Source: Myxococcota bacterium
GTDB taxonomy: Bacteria; Myxococcota_A; UBA9160; SMWR01
Direction of reading: 5' to 3'
NCBI GenBank assembly: GCA_039030075.1
Contig: JBCCEW010000002.1
Span: forward strand, 248,001 to 312,000
Length of the DNA: 64,000 nt
A program made the translations under genes and the position numbers. This document shows positions 1-7,733 of the stretch, in pieces (within the stretch, counting starts at the first letter, position 1; each line of letters begins with the position of its first letter). The notes beneath the pieces are model-generated. The model had not been told where the DNA came from, made no database searches, and worked only from the letters and a program-made list of their open reading frames with translations.

Positions 1-1005
1 GACGCGAAGCTCGGATGGCTGGTCGAGGACCGGGCCGCGCCCTTGCTCGAGGGGCACCCGCAGCTGGATCGTCTGCACGTTTTGCCCCGACACGAATGGG
101 TGTCGGACCTGAAGGCGCTCCGGGTCGGTCGCGCGGTGGGCGGTTGGCGGCGTTTGTTCGCCGAGATTCGCGCCGAGGGTTACGAGGTAGCCCTCGACTT
201 CCAGGCGAACTTTCGCTCCGGCGTCTGCACGTTCGCGTCGCGCGCGCCGCGGCGGATCGGTCAACCGGAACCCTTCGCGAAAGAGCAGAGCGGATGGTTC
301 TACCACGAAACGCCGACCGTTCTGCCTGCGGCGGCGCACAAGATCACCCGCAACCTGCAGCTGCTCGAGCCTCTCGGACTCCTCCCCGCAGAGGCGCCGG
401 CCCCTTCCTTGCCGGCGCGGCCGCAGACAGTGCCCGAGCTTCCGGAGACGAAGGATCGACCTTGGGTCGTCATCCATCCGGGCGTGTCTCCGGCTGGAGC
501 GGTGAAGGCCTGGCGCGCCGAGCGCTTCGCCGAGCTCGGTCGTCGCTTGACGGCGGACGGAGCCCAGGTGTTCTTCAGCTGGGGAGGAGCGGGCGAACGC
601 GCACTCGCGCAAGCCCTGGTGGGTGAAGCGCCGGGCACGCGGCTCGGGCCCGTGACGGATCTCCCCCAGCTGGCGTCGTTTCTGGAGCGCGCCGATCTCT
701 TCATCGGGGTCGACTCGGGCCCGCTGCATCTGGCCGCTGCGTTGGGCACCCCCGTGGTCGGACTCTACGGTCCGAAGCACACGGGCACCTACGGCCCGTT
801 CTGGTCCGAAGGCCAGGCGGTACCGGCCGACTACCCGTGCAGCCCGTGTCTGTATCGCCGCTGCCCGCGACCCGAGGCGACGAACGTGCGCCTGCCCGAC
901 GGAACGGACCTGCGCATCTCGCCGTGTATGGACACGATCGAGGCCGCCGCCGTGCATGCCGAGGCCCGACGCGTGCTGGCCCGAGAGGCGCGCGTGCTCG
1001 AATGA
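1..1005 (+). CDS. LPS heptosyltransferase, glycosyltransferase family 9 (5' end missing)
   Basis: The reading frame is open from base 1, so the start lies outside the window; 334 codons are present. GT9 enzymes transfer heptose from ADP-heptose to the lipopolysaccharide inner core at the cytoplasmic face of the inner membrane. The N-terminal part has the usual 'WLVEDRAAPLLEGHP' region, and the C-terminal Rossmann half carries the nucleotide-sugar motif GVDSGPLHLAAALGTP followed by VVGLYGP. A Cys cluster (CSPCLYRRC, then PCM) near the C-terminus is common in this family. Whether it is heptosyltransferase I, II or another family member cannot be told from the fragment. Confidence 0.88.
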   Translation, partial: DAKLGWLVEDRAAPLLEGHPQLDRLHVLPRHEWVSDLKALRVGRAVGGWRRLFAEIRAEGYEVALDFQANFRSGVCTFASRAPRRIGQPEPFAKEQSGWFYHETPTVLPAAAHKITRNLQLLEPLGLLPAEAPAPSLPARPQTVPELPETKDRPWVVIHPGVSPAGAVKAWRAERFAELGRRLTADGAQVFFSWGGAGERALAQALVGEAPGTRLGPVTDLPQLASFLERADLFIGVDSGPLHLAAALGTPVVGLYGPKHTGTYGPFWSEGQAVPADYPCSPCLYRRCPRPEATNVRLPDGTDLRISPCMDTIEAAAVHAEARRVLAREARVLE

Positions 1006-1071
1006 GCCGAAGCGCGCCCGCCGGTGCGGTTCCGGCGTGTCCTTCGTTCCGCGGCCGGATATCGTAGGCGC

Positions 1072-1425
1072 ATGGCCCACACGCGACGCTGGACCTCCTG
1101 GGGGCTCTGTGCTCTCGTCGCTGGCGTCTTCGGGGTCGCCGACGCGGAAGCCGAACCCCTCTCGCCGCGTGCCCAGGCGCTGTTCGGACAGACCTGCGCG
1201 GTCTGTCACGTGAAGCCGGGCCTCGGCGTGCCGGTCTTGGGAGTCGAGGCCGACTGGATCGAGCGACGGGGCCGTGGCATCGATGCCCTGGTCGCCAGCA
1301 CGGTCCGCGGCGTCGGTCAGATGCCGCCGCTGGGGACGTGCGGCGCGTGTACGGAAAGCGACCTGCGTGCCCTCGTCGGGTTTCTCGCCGGCCTCGACCC
1401 GGCAGAGACCGAGGGGGCGCCGTGA
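1072..1425 (+). CDS. Periplasmic cytochrome c5-like protein
   Basis: A 117-residue class I c-type cytochrome. An N-terminal hydrophobic signal (about residues 8-27) is followed by the haem-binding CAVCH at residues 42-46. The distal part has GQMPPLGTCGACTE, which supplies a Met axial ligand and the two extra cysteines typical of the c5 subgroup. The start is the ATG at 1072; an upstream in-frame alternative at 1024 would precede the signal peptide. Its stop overlaps the start of the next gene (GTGA), so the cytochrome is probably translated with, and may accept electrons from, the FAD oxidase encoded there. That partnership is inferred. Confidence 0.82.
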   Translation: MAHTRRWTSWGLCALVAGVFGVADAEAEPLSPRAQALFGQTCAVCHVKPGLGVPVLGVEADWIERRGRGIDALVASTVRGVGQMPPLGTCGACTESDLRALVGFLAGLDPAETEGAP

Positions 1426-2834
1426 CCGGTCTGTCGCGACGCGAGCTCGGCGCGGCGACGGCCTGGGCCGGCCTCGCGGGTCTGCTCACCGCCTGTCGCC
1501 CGACGACGACGGGCGCGTCGAAGCCCTACGCGGAGGCGTTCACGCCCGGGCAGGTGCTTCCCTGGACGAACTGGGGCGGCAACCAGAGCTGTCTGCCCGC
1601 ACAACGCATCGCTCCCGATAGCGAGTCCGCGTTGGTGGCGGCCCTCGCCGAGAGCGCGGGCGTGGTGCGACCGGTGGGCGCCGGCCATTCCTTCAGCGCC
1701 CTCGTCCCGAGCGAAGGCGCGCTGCTCTCCCTGGATCTCTTGAGCGGCGTCGCCAGCGTGGACGCCGCCACCGGGGAGGCCTGGGTCTGGGCGGGGACGC
1801 GGCTCCACCAGCTCGGGCCGGCGCTCCATGCACGGGGACAGGCGATGCCGAACCTCCCCGACATCGACTACCAGGCCCTGGGCGGCGCGATCGCGACCTC
1901 GACCCACGGGACCGGGAAGACACTGGGCTCGCTCTCCGCCTACATCACCGGACTGCGCCTGGTCACCGCGGACGGATCGCTCGTGGAGTGCGACGCCAAC
2001 CAGAACGCCGAGCTCTTCCATGCGGCCCGCTGTTCGCTGGGCGCGCTTGGGGTCGTGAGTCAGGTGCGGCTGCGCAACCGCGCGCCGCTCGAGCTCGCTC
2101 AGGTCACGCGCACCGAGCTGCGCGACGAGGTGCTCGATGACGTCGAGGCGCGGATCGGCGACAACCGGCACTTCGAGCTGCTGGCGCTGCCCCATACCGA
2201 TGCCGTCATCACCGTGACCACCAACGAGCGCGCTGACGCGACGGGTTGGGACGAAGAGGACCCGAACGCGGTCTACGAAGTGCGCGAGGCGTTTCGCACC
2301 TTCGGCAGCCTGCCCTGGGTGGGCGGCTGGGCCTACCGCCAGATGATCGCGTCGGGGCTCGACGCCATCGCGAGCGTTCGCACCGGACCCTCCCACCAGG
2401 TGCTCTGCCACGACCGCCTGGTGCGGTTCCGCGAGATGGAATACACGGTGCCGGCCGAAGTGGGCCCGGAATGCTTGCGCGAGGTCCTCGCGACGATCGA
2501 GTCGAAGGACATCCCCGTGGTCTTCCCGATCGAGATGCGCTGGATCGCCGCCGACGACGTCTGGATCAGCCCCTTCTACGAGCGCCCCGGTTGCGCGATC
2601 TCGGTCCACCAGTTCGCGGATGAGGACCACGAGGCCTACTTCGCCGAGATCGAACCGATCTTCTGGAAGTACGAGGGCCGCCCCCACTGGGGAAAGCTCC
2701 ACGGGCTCGATGCCGCGAGGCTCGCTCCCCGCGTTCCCCGGCTGCGCGACTTCGCTGAACTCCAACGGGAGATCGATCCCGAAGGTCGCTTCCTCAACGA
2801 CCACCTGGCCCACGTGTTGGGCCGGACGGTCTGA
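1422..2834 (+). CDS. FAD-linked sugar-lactone oxidase family protein (ALO/GULO type), exported
   Basis: A 470-residue vanillyl-alcohol-oxidase-superfamily flavoprotein. The FAD-binding PCMH domain is marked by PVGAGHSFSALV near residue 85, and the C-terminal half ends with the family signature RPHWGKLHGLD. Family members oxidise aldonolactones such as gulono- or arabinono-lactone, or alditols. The N-terminus (SRRELGAATAWAGLAGLLTAC) combines a twin-arginine-like pair with a lipobox-like Cys, suggesting Tat export and lipid anchoring. It starts with GTG overlapping the stop of the cytochrome gene, so a two-gene electron-transfer unit is likely. The substrate cannot be assigned. Confidence 0.82.
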   Translation: MTGLSRRELGAATAWAGLAGLLTACRPTTTGASKPYAEAFTPGQVLPWTNWGGNQSCLPAQRIAPDSESALVAALAESAGVVRPVGAGHSFSALVPSEGALLSLDLLSGVASVDAATGEAWVWAGTRLHQLGPALHARGQAMPNLPDIDYQALGGAIATSTHGTGKTLGSLSAYITGLRLVTADGSLVECDANQNAELFHAARCSLGALGVVSQVRLRNRAPLELAQVTRTELRDEVLDDVEARIGDNRHFELLALPHTDAVITVTTNERADATGWDEEDPNAVYEVREAFRTFGSLPWVGGWAYRQMIASGLDAIASVRTGPSHQVLCHDRLVRFREMEYTVPAEVGPECLREVLATIESKDIPVVFPIEMRWIAADDVWISPFYERPGCAISVHQFADEDHEAYFAEIEPIFWKYEGRPHWGKLHGLDAARLAPRVPRLRDFAELQREIDPEGRFLNDHLAHVLGRTV

Positions 2835-2852
2835 TCCGACCGGTCGACGACC

Positions 2853-3497
2853 TCAGGCTTCGACGAGCCCTTCGCGCACCGCCAGCCGGACGAGTCCCGC
2901 CGTCTTGTGGATCTGGAGCTTGCGCATGAGGCGCGTGCGATGGGTATCCACCGTGCGGCGCGACAGGCCGAGGCGCGTGGCGATCTCGCGGTTCGAGTCG
3001 CCCTCACCGATCAGCTGCAGGATCGTGCGCTCGCGGCGGGTGAGTGTCTTCACCGCCTTCGTCGAGTTCGTCTCGCCCATGTGGAGCGACGCGATCAGCC
3101 CGCGCTCGAGCGCAGGCGAGACGTAGCGGCGCCCCGTGCGGGTGGCGTCGATCGCTTCCCAGAGCTCGCGGGTACTGCTGCCCGGACCGAGCAAGCCGAG
3201 CGCGCGCGAGGTGACCGCGCGGTCGAAGGCCGTGCGGCTCTCGTCGCGAACGACCACGATGCAGCGCACGCCCGTCGAGATCGACTCGAGCTTCTCGATG
3301 AAGTTCGCGGCGGTCTCGTCGATGATGTCCGTTCCCACGATCGCGATGTCGACGCGTTCGCGTCCGGCGATCGCGAGGGCGCGCGCCGCGTCGGGCGCTT
3401 CGACGACGCGGCGAACGCGTCGGCTCTGGGCCAGGGAACAACTCAGACCCTTACGCAGGATCTCGTTCGGTTCTGCGAGAAGGACGTTGGCATCCAT
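2853..3497 (-). CDS. LuxR/NarL-type regulator with a degenerate receiver
   Basis: A 214-residue protein starting at the ATG at 3497, which has a GGAGGGAGGA ribosome site; the longer frame upstream has no support. Residues 1-125 form a receiver-like domain. The acidic pocket reads AEP instead of DD, the phospho-acceptor position is Gly (IAIVGTD), and the Lys position is in GLLGPGSS. It therefore looks unable to accept phosphate. Residues ~150-214 are a clear LuxR helix-turn-helix (LTRRERTILQLIGEG ... NREIATRLGLSRRTVDTHR). It sits at the downstream edge of the flagellar locus, convergent with the oxidase gene. Its target is unknown. Confidence 0.85.
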   Translation of the reverse strand: MDANVLLAEPNEILRKGLSCSLAQSRRVRRVVEAPDAARALAIAGRERVDIAIVGTDIIDETAANFIEKLESISTGVRCIVVVRDESRTAFDRAVTSRALGLLGPGSSTRELWEAIDATRTGRRYVSPALERGLIASLHMGETNSTKAVKTLTRRERTILQLIGEGDSNREIATRLGLSRRTVDTHRTRLMRKLQIHKTAGLVRLAVREGLVEA

Positions 3498-3765
3498 GTC
3501 GCTGTCTTCCTCCCTCCAAGGTTTCAGACAGCTGTTCGGAAAAGAGCGCACTCGCCCCGATACGCGCTTCCCTCGAAAAAGAAGTGTTTCTCTACGCAGC
3601 GTGGGTACGCGGATCCTCCGAGCAGCTGCGCGGTCTCGCGGATCCCATGGTGGATTTCCCGTACACGGATTGCGCAGATCCATCCGCAAGCGCGGTTTCA
3701 CTCCGCAAGGAGGATTGGCGTAGAGCAAGCAGGATTGACGCGGTGGGGCAGGACGCCCGACGGCG
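3498..3765. other. Non-coding gap ahead of the LuxR-type gene
   Basis: This 268-bp stretch separates two leftward regulatory genes and contains no convincing gene. It has several A-rich runs (GGAAAAGAG, CGAAAAAGAAG) unusual for this GC-rich window and one isolated half of the flagellar palindrome (GTTTCAG at 3521-3527). No -24/-12 element was found, so any promoter for the LuxR-type gene is probably of another class. Confidence 0.4.
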
Positions 3766-4515
3766 CTAGTTCCCGAGCAAACGCTCGACTTCCGACTCGA
3801 TCGCCGCGTGCTCCGAGGGCTCGAGGTCGGTCAGGAAGACGCCGATCTCGAAGCGGCCCCAGGTATTGCGCTTCTCGCCGACCCGGACGACACGCGCCGA
3901 CGTCTCGATCGGACGGGATCGCACCAGCGGAAGCCGGAACCGCAGCTGGATGTCCGAGTTCAGTTCGAGCTGGGTCGCACTCGTGAGCCGCAGGCCCGTG
4001 TTCGACAGGTCGAGCGCGAACTCGCGCCGTCCGCGTCCCTCATCGAGGGACACGATCACCGGGAAGATGCACGGGACCCGCTCGCTGCCGCGACGATCCG
4101 GACCGATGTGGCGGACCACGCGATCGAGGGCGTTGTTCGGCGTGGTACGGGAGTCGAGGACACCGACCACCCCGTGGGCTCGCAGCGCGCGCAGATCGCT
4201 GCCGAGCTCGTTCGGCGTGGCGATCCCCAGGATCGGAATCGTGCGTCCGCGGGTGGCGGTCTGAGACGCGTGAAGCGAGGCGAGGCTCTCTTCCTGGAGG
4301 TCTGCGAGCGACAGGATCAGCAGGTCCGGCGGCGTCGAGAGCGACTGCAGGACCTGTCCGATGTCGCACTCGTCGGTCAGCTCGCAGGTCTCGATCCCGG
4401 CCTCTTGCAGGATCTTCGCGAGGCGAACGCCGGACACCTTGACGGCGCCCTGCAAGACGATGAACGGGTCGTCTCCCGCAGCCTGGCCAGCGTCGTTCTG
4501 CATGGATTGGTTCAT
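3766..4515 (-). CDS. Pseudo-receiver + PilZ domain protein
   Basis: A 249-residue protein starting at ATG 4515 behind a strong AGGAGG site. The N-terminal ~130 residues have a receiver-like layout (LLILSLADLQEES where Asp is expected; the acceptor position is Ser), so it is probably not phosphorylated. The C-terminal ~110 residues are a PilZ domain, with an arginine-rich entry DRRGSER and the DLSNTGLRL motif needed to bind cyclic di-GMP. PilZ proteins in flagellar loci usually couple cyclic di-GMP to motor output or transcription. It is the last leftward gene but one, 268 bp ahead of the LuxR-type gene. Confidence 0.8.
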   Translation of the reverse strand: MNQSMQNDAGQAAGDDPFIVLQGAVKVSGVRLAKILQEAGIETCELTDECDIGQVLQSLSTPPDLLILSLADLQEESLASLHASQTATRGRTIPILGIATPNELGSDLRALRAHGVVGVLDSRTTPNNALDRVVRHIGPDRRGSERVPCIFPVIVSLDEGRGRREFALDLSNTGLRLTSATQLELNSDIQLRFRLPLVRSRPIETSARVVRVGEKRNTWGRFEIGVFLTDLEPSEHAAIESEVERLLGN

Positions 4516-4625
4516 CGGGGTCCTCCTGCGAACCACTTGAGCGAGGTTTCGGTGCGTGCCGCGCGAACCCGCGGGTGACGTGCCGGTGGGGTGCACATCG
4601 CTACGCGCTTCATCCGAGTCACGGG

Positions 4626-4640
4626 TTGCACTACGTGCAA
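4626..4640. promoter_or_regulatory. Perfect inverted repeat TTGCAC-TAC-GTGCAA
   Basis: Six-base arms TTGCAC and GTGCAA flank a 3-base spacer, about 110 bp upstream of the pseudo-receiver/PilZ start and just beyond the end of the 73-residue gene. The geometry suits a dimeric DNA-binding protein. Which protein binds is unknown. Confidence 0.35.
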
Positions 4641-4689
4641 AGGACGAGCGCCTTCCCCCCGGAGCGGGTCGGGTCCGCGGGCAGCTCGC

Positions 4690-4911
4690 TCAGACCCGTA
4701 CATCCACGTTCTTTCCACGGTGTTCTTCCTCGCTCGCTTCTTCGTCGTCGCCGGAGGCTTCGGAGCTTCCGTGTGCATCGTCGCGGGGTTCCTCGGTCTC
4801 TCTTCGTGTTCGCTCTTCTCGGTCTCGCTCGGGTGGACGGCGCTGCCGCGGGTTCGGTCTCGGTGCGTCGCGGACGGGTCGGATCGGGTCGCTCGCTCGA
4901 ACGATGTCCAT
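4690..4911 (-). CDS. Small charged protein following the HDOD gene
   Basis: A 73-residue protein, very rich in Arg, Glu and Asp, with no hydrophobic segment. The start at 4911 is supported by a good ribosome site (GAAGGAGCTCCGCG before ATG), and it lies only 14 bases after the HDOD stop, so it closes the motA-to-flhG transcription unit. Its C-terminus HRGKNVDVRV closely resembles the last residues of FliK encoded in this locus (GRGIDLRV), which hints at a shared tail-recognition step. I do not recognise the family; disorder is likely. An artefact of GC-rich coding is possible but the ribosome site argues against it. Confidence 0.55.
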   Translation of the reverse strand: MDIVRASDPIRPVRDAPRPNPRQRRPPERDREERTRRETEEPRDDAHGSSEASGDDEEASEEEHRGKNVDVRV

Positions 4912-4925
4912 CGCGGAGCTCCTTC

Positions 4926-5783
4926 TCAGCCGTAGATGCCCTCGGCGCGCTTCGTCTCTTCGGCGGCGGCCTCGAGAATCGGGTCGACATCGTCATCGCC
5001 GAGCCCGAGCGCGTGCCACGCCGCCGACGAACCGAGCTGCAGACCCTCGACCGGGCCGCGTCGGCCATGGCCGAGCCGCGTACACACACGGGTGGTGACG
5101 GTGGTGAGCGCAGTCAGGCGCACCTGTTCCGGGCTCATCGTGTCGGGGAGCTCGCTCGGAGCGTCGTGGTGGTGACGAATCGCCAACACCAGTGCCTGGG
5201 GCAGCTGCCAGGTCTCGGCGACGTGGGCCCCGAGCAATGCATGGTCGAAGTCGAACTCGTCGTTCTCGGCCTGGACGTAGGAGATGCCCTCGTTGTAGAC
5301 CCGGGCCATCACCTTCGCGTACCGGGCGCGGTAGACGTTGGCCATGACGATCTTGCCCAGGTCGTGCAGCAAGCCGGCGGTGAAGGCGGGTTCGCGCGGG
5401 ACGTCGACCGGCCCGTAGCCAGCGAGGCGCCCCCCCACGACCCCGCACATCGTCGAGTGCTCCCAGAGGAGCTTCTCGGAGAGGCCGAAGTTGGCGAACA
5501 CGTCCCGCAACGATGCTGCCATGACCGTGCACTCGACGGTTCGGAAGCCGAGCAGCGTGATCGCGTGGCGCAGCGTCTCGACTTCGCGTCGAAACCCGTA
5601 GAGCGACGAGTTCGCGACGCGCAGGATCCGGGCCGCGAGGCTCGGGTCGAGCTCGATGATCTTGCGCAGGTCGTCCGCCGAGGTCGACGAATCGGCCACG
5701 GCGGTCATCACCCGGTTGGCAACCTGCGGGATCGGCGGGATGTCGCCGATCGCATCCAAGGCGCGCTTCAGATCTTTGTGCAT
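4926..5783 (-). CDS. HDOD domain protein in the flhF-flhG operon
   Basis: A 285-residue HDOD signalling protein, start at ATG 5783 (MHKDLKRALDAIG). The family hallmark IPPIPQVANRVM opens the domain and an HD-like LLHDLGK is retained in the middle, although HDOD domains are generally not phosphohydrolases. It begins 16 bp after flhG ends, at the position where many flagellar operons carry fliA (sigma-28), which is absent here. A role in flagellar or motility regulation is inferred from position only. Confidence 0.85.
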   Translation of the reverse strand: MHKDLKRALDAIGDIPPIPQVANRVMTAVADSSTSADDLRKIIELDPSLAARILRVANSSLYGFRREVETLRHAITLLGFRTVECTVMAASLRDVFANFGLSEKLLWEHSTMCGVVGGRLAGYGPVDVPREPAFTAGLLHDLGKIVMANVYRARYAKVMARVYNEGISYVQAENDEFDFDHALLGAHVAETWQLPQALVLAIRHHHDAPSELPDTMSPEQVRLTALTTVTTRVCTRLGHGRRGPVEGLQLGSSAAWHALGLGDDDVDPILEAAAEETKRAEGIYG

Positions 5784-5799
5784 CGTGCAGTGCTCCCGT

Positions 5800-6594
5800 T
5801 CAGACGGAGGAGGTTTCGCGGAGGACGCGTGGTTGCCGCGGAGACGTGCGCAGCAGTCGCTCGGCCACTCGAACCAGGGTTCGTGACGATTTCGCGGTCG
5901 GGAAGGACTCGACCACCGCCCGTTGCAGGCGGACGGCCTCGGCCAAGCGGTCGTCGCTCGGGACGTGGCCGAGGAACGCGGGGGAGAGGTCGAGGAAGCG
6001 CTTCGCGATCTTCTCGAGGTGATCGTGGGTGCGTCGCGCATCGCCTTCGCTGCGCGACGCGTTGACCAGGATCTCGACCGGGAGCTGCGCTTCCTGGGCG
6101 AGAGCCTTCAGGGTGGCGTAGGCGTCGACCAGACTGGTGGGCTCCGGTGTCGTCACGAGCACGGCCAGATCGCAGCAGGCGGCGAGGCCGAGCGCCGTCT
6201 CGCCGACCCCGGCCCCGATGTCGATCAGGACCAGGTCGTAGCGCCGGGTGGCGGCGAAGAGCGGGACCAGCAGGGGGGCGAGCTGGTGGGGGCGACAGTC
6301 CGAGAGGCGTCGCGTTCCCTGCCCGGCCGGCAGGACGTGGATTCCGCGCGGGCCTTCGACGATGGCCTCCTCGAAGGCGCAGTGGCCCGAGAGGAGTTCG
6401 CGCGAGGTGTTGCGCGGGGCGAGCCCGAGCAGCGTGTCGACGTTGGCCAGGCCGAGGTCGCCGTCGACCACGAGGACACGGGCGCCGCGCGTCGCGCAGG
6501 CCACGGCCACGTTGGTCGCGACGTTGGTCTTGCCGACGCCGCCCTTGCCGCTGAGGAAGCCGATGATCGGAGCGTCTTTTTCGTTCATGGACAT
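5800..6594 (-). CDS. flhG: FlhG (YlxH/FleN), MinD-type ATPase controlling flagellar number
   Basis: A 264-residue ParA/MinD-like ATPase. The deviant Walker A SGKGGVGKTNVATNVA is at residues ~15-30, and VLVVDGDLGLANVDTLLGL follows. FlhG counteracts FlhF to set flagellar number and position. It overlaps the end of flhF by 10 bp, the standard arrangement. The protein starts almost directly at the P-loop and lacks the N-terminal DQAxxLR helix that in studied FlhG proteins activates FlhF GTPase; the upstream in-frame sequence does not supply one. Confidence 0.92.
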   Translation of the reverse strand: MSMNEKDAPIIGFLSGKGGVGKTNVATNVAVACATRGARVLVVDGDLGLANVDTLLGLAPRNTSRELLSGHCAFEEAIVEGPRGIHVLPAGQGTRRLSDCRPHQLAPLLVPLFAATRRYDLVLIDIGAGVGETALGLAACCDLAVLVTTPEPTSLVDAYATLKALAQEAQLPVEILVNASRSEGDARRTHDHLEKIAKRFLDLSPAFLGHVPSDDRLAEAVRLQRAVVESFPTAKSSRTLVRVAERLLRTSPRQPRVLRETSSV

Positions 6595-7733
6595 GTGTGC
6601 AGTACCTGACGTGCGAGAGCGAAAGCATCGGGGGGGACGAAGTGGTCGGGGATCCGTTGACCCGTCCCAACCCAGGAGACCGGCGGGGTGTCGGGCTCGA
6701 GCAGGACGTTCACGAGACCGCCCAGTGCGGCGCTGTCGTCGAGTTTCGACACGACGACCGCTTCGGGGCGAAGGAAGGCGTAGCGGGCGAGCTGCTGGCG
6801 GAGATCCGCTTCCTGGGTGCCGGCGGACAGCACGAGTTGCACCGACGCGTGCTCCCCCAGCGCGGCGCGCTGGTGGGAGAGCTCGGCCAGGGATTCCCGG
6901 TCGTCGCGGCCCTGTCCCGGGGTGTCCACCACCAGGCGGCCGCCGCGCTTCTCGGCGATTCGCGCCAGAGAGTCCGGGGACGTCGCCACGTCTAGCCGGA
7001 CGCCCAAGGCCTTCGCGATCCCCTTGAGCGACGCGACGCCTCCGTGTCGGTGGGCGTCGGTGGTGACCACTCGCGTGTCGGCGTTCGCGTTGTGTCCCGC
7101 CCATTTGCCGACGGTCGTCGTCTTCCCCACCCCGGGCGCACCCACCACGAGCGTGTGGCCGGCTTCCGGGCGCGGCGCGGCGAGCTTTCCCTCGAGGCGT
7201 GCGGCGAGCGCCGCGATCCGCGCCTCTTCGGCGACCTCGCCGGTATCGATGCGTGCCTCGGCGTCCTGACCGAGCAGGGCGGCGAAGCCCTCGGCGATCC
7301 CGGCCGCGCGGAAGTGCGCGGACGATCGATCGGCAGAGGCCTCGGGGACCCGCGCCACCATTGCCCGCGTCAGGCGACGGAGCTCGGCGATCTCCTGTCC
7401 GAGGCTCGGCGGTGGCGTACGCCCGAACTCGGCCTGTTCCAACCAGCTGCGGAGCGCGTGGATCTCGCGCTCGAGTGGCGCAACCACGGCACGCGACACC
7501 TCGAGGCTCTTCCACGAGGCGTCGCGTCCCGTATGAGAGGCTTCGGGTTCGGCCGGCGCCTGGCGCTGGCTCGCCGCGGTGACCTCGACCACGGTCTTCG
7601 CGAGCAGGCCGAAAGCTCCCCGGCGGCGGCGCACACTCTTCGTCGAGAGGATCAACGCGTCCGGTCCCAGGGTCTCGCGTACGGCCGCGAGCGCATCCTG
7701 GGGCGTCTCGGCTTCGAAGCGTTTAATGAGCAT
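6585..7733 (-). CDS. flhF: FlhF, SRP-type GTPase for flagellar placement
   Basis: A 382-residue protein starting MLIKRFEAETPQDALAAVR, with the N-terminal basic domain, a central linker and the SRP-family NG domain. The P-loop is GAPGVGKTTTVGKWA (around residue 198), the G3 region DTPGQGRDD, and the G4 motif SKLDD rather than TKLD. FlhF localises at the cell pole and recruits early flagellar components. Start and stop overlap flhA (11 bp) and flhG (10 bp), consistent with translational coupling. Confidence 0.93.
   Translation of the reverse strand: MLIKRFEAETPQDALAAVRETLGPDALILSTKSVRRRRGAFGLLAKTVVEVTAASQRQAPAEPEASHTGRDASWKSLEVSRAVVAPLEREIHALRSWLEQAEFGRTPPPSLGQEIAELRRLTRAMVARVPEASADRSSAHFRAAGIAEGFAALLGQDAEARIDTGEVAEEARIAALAARLEGKLAAPRPEAGHTLVVGAPGVGKTTTVGKWAGHNANADTRVVTTDAHRHGGVASLKGIAKALGVRLDVATSPDSLARIAEKRGGRLVVDTPGQGRDDRESLAELSHQRAALGEHASVQLVLSAGTQEADLRQQLARYAFLRPEAVVVSKLDDSAALGGLVNVLLEPDTPPVSWVGTGQRIPDHFVPPDAFALARQVLHTCP

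Noticed and set aside
3584-3769. Rightward 61-codon frame in the gap before the LuxR-type gene
   Set aside because: No ribosome site, no recognisable domain, and composition like other chance frames.
4571-4584. Possible -24/-12 element ahead of the pseudo-receiver/PilZ gene
   Set aside because: The -24 half (GGCACG) is good and spacing is right, but the -12 half reads CCGC instead of TTGC and no activator palindrome lies upstream.
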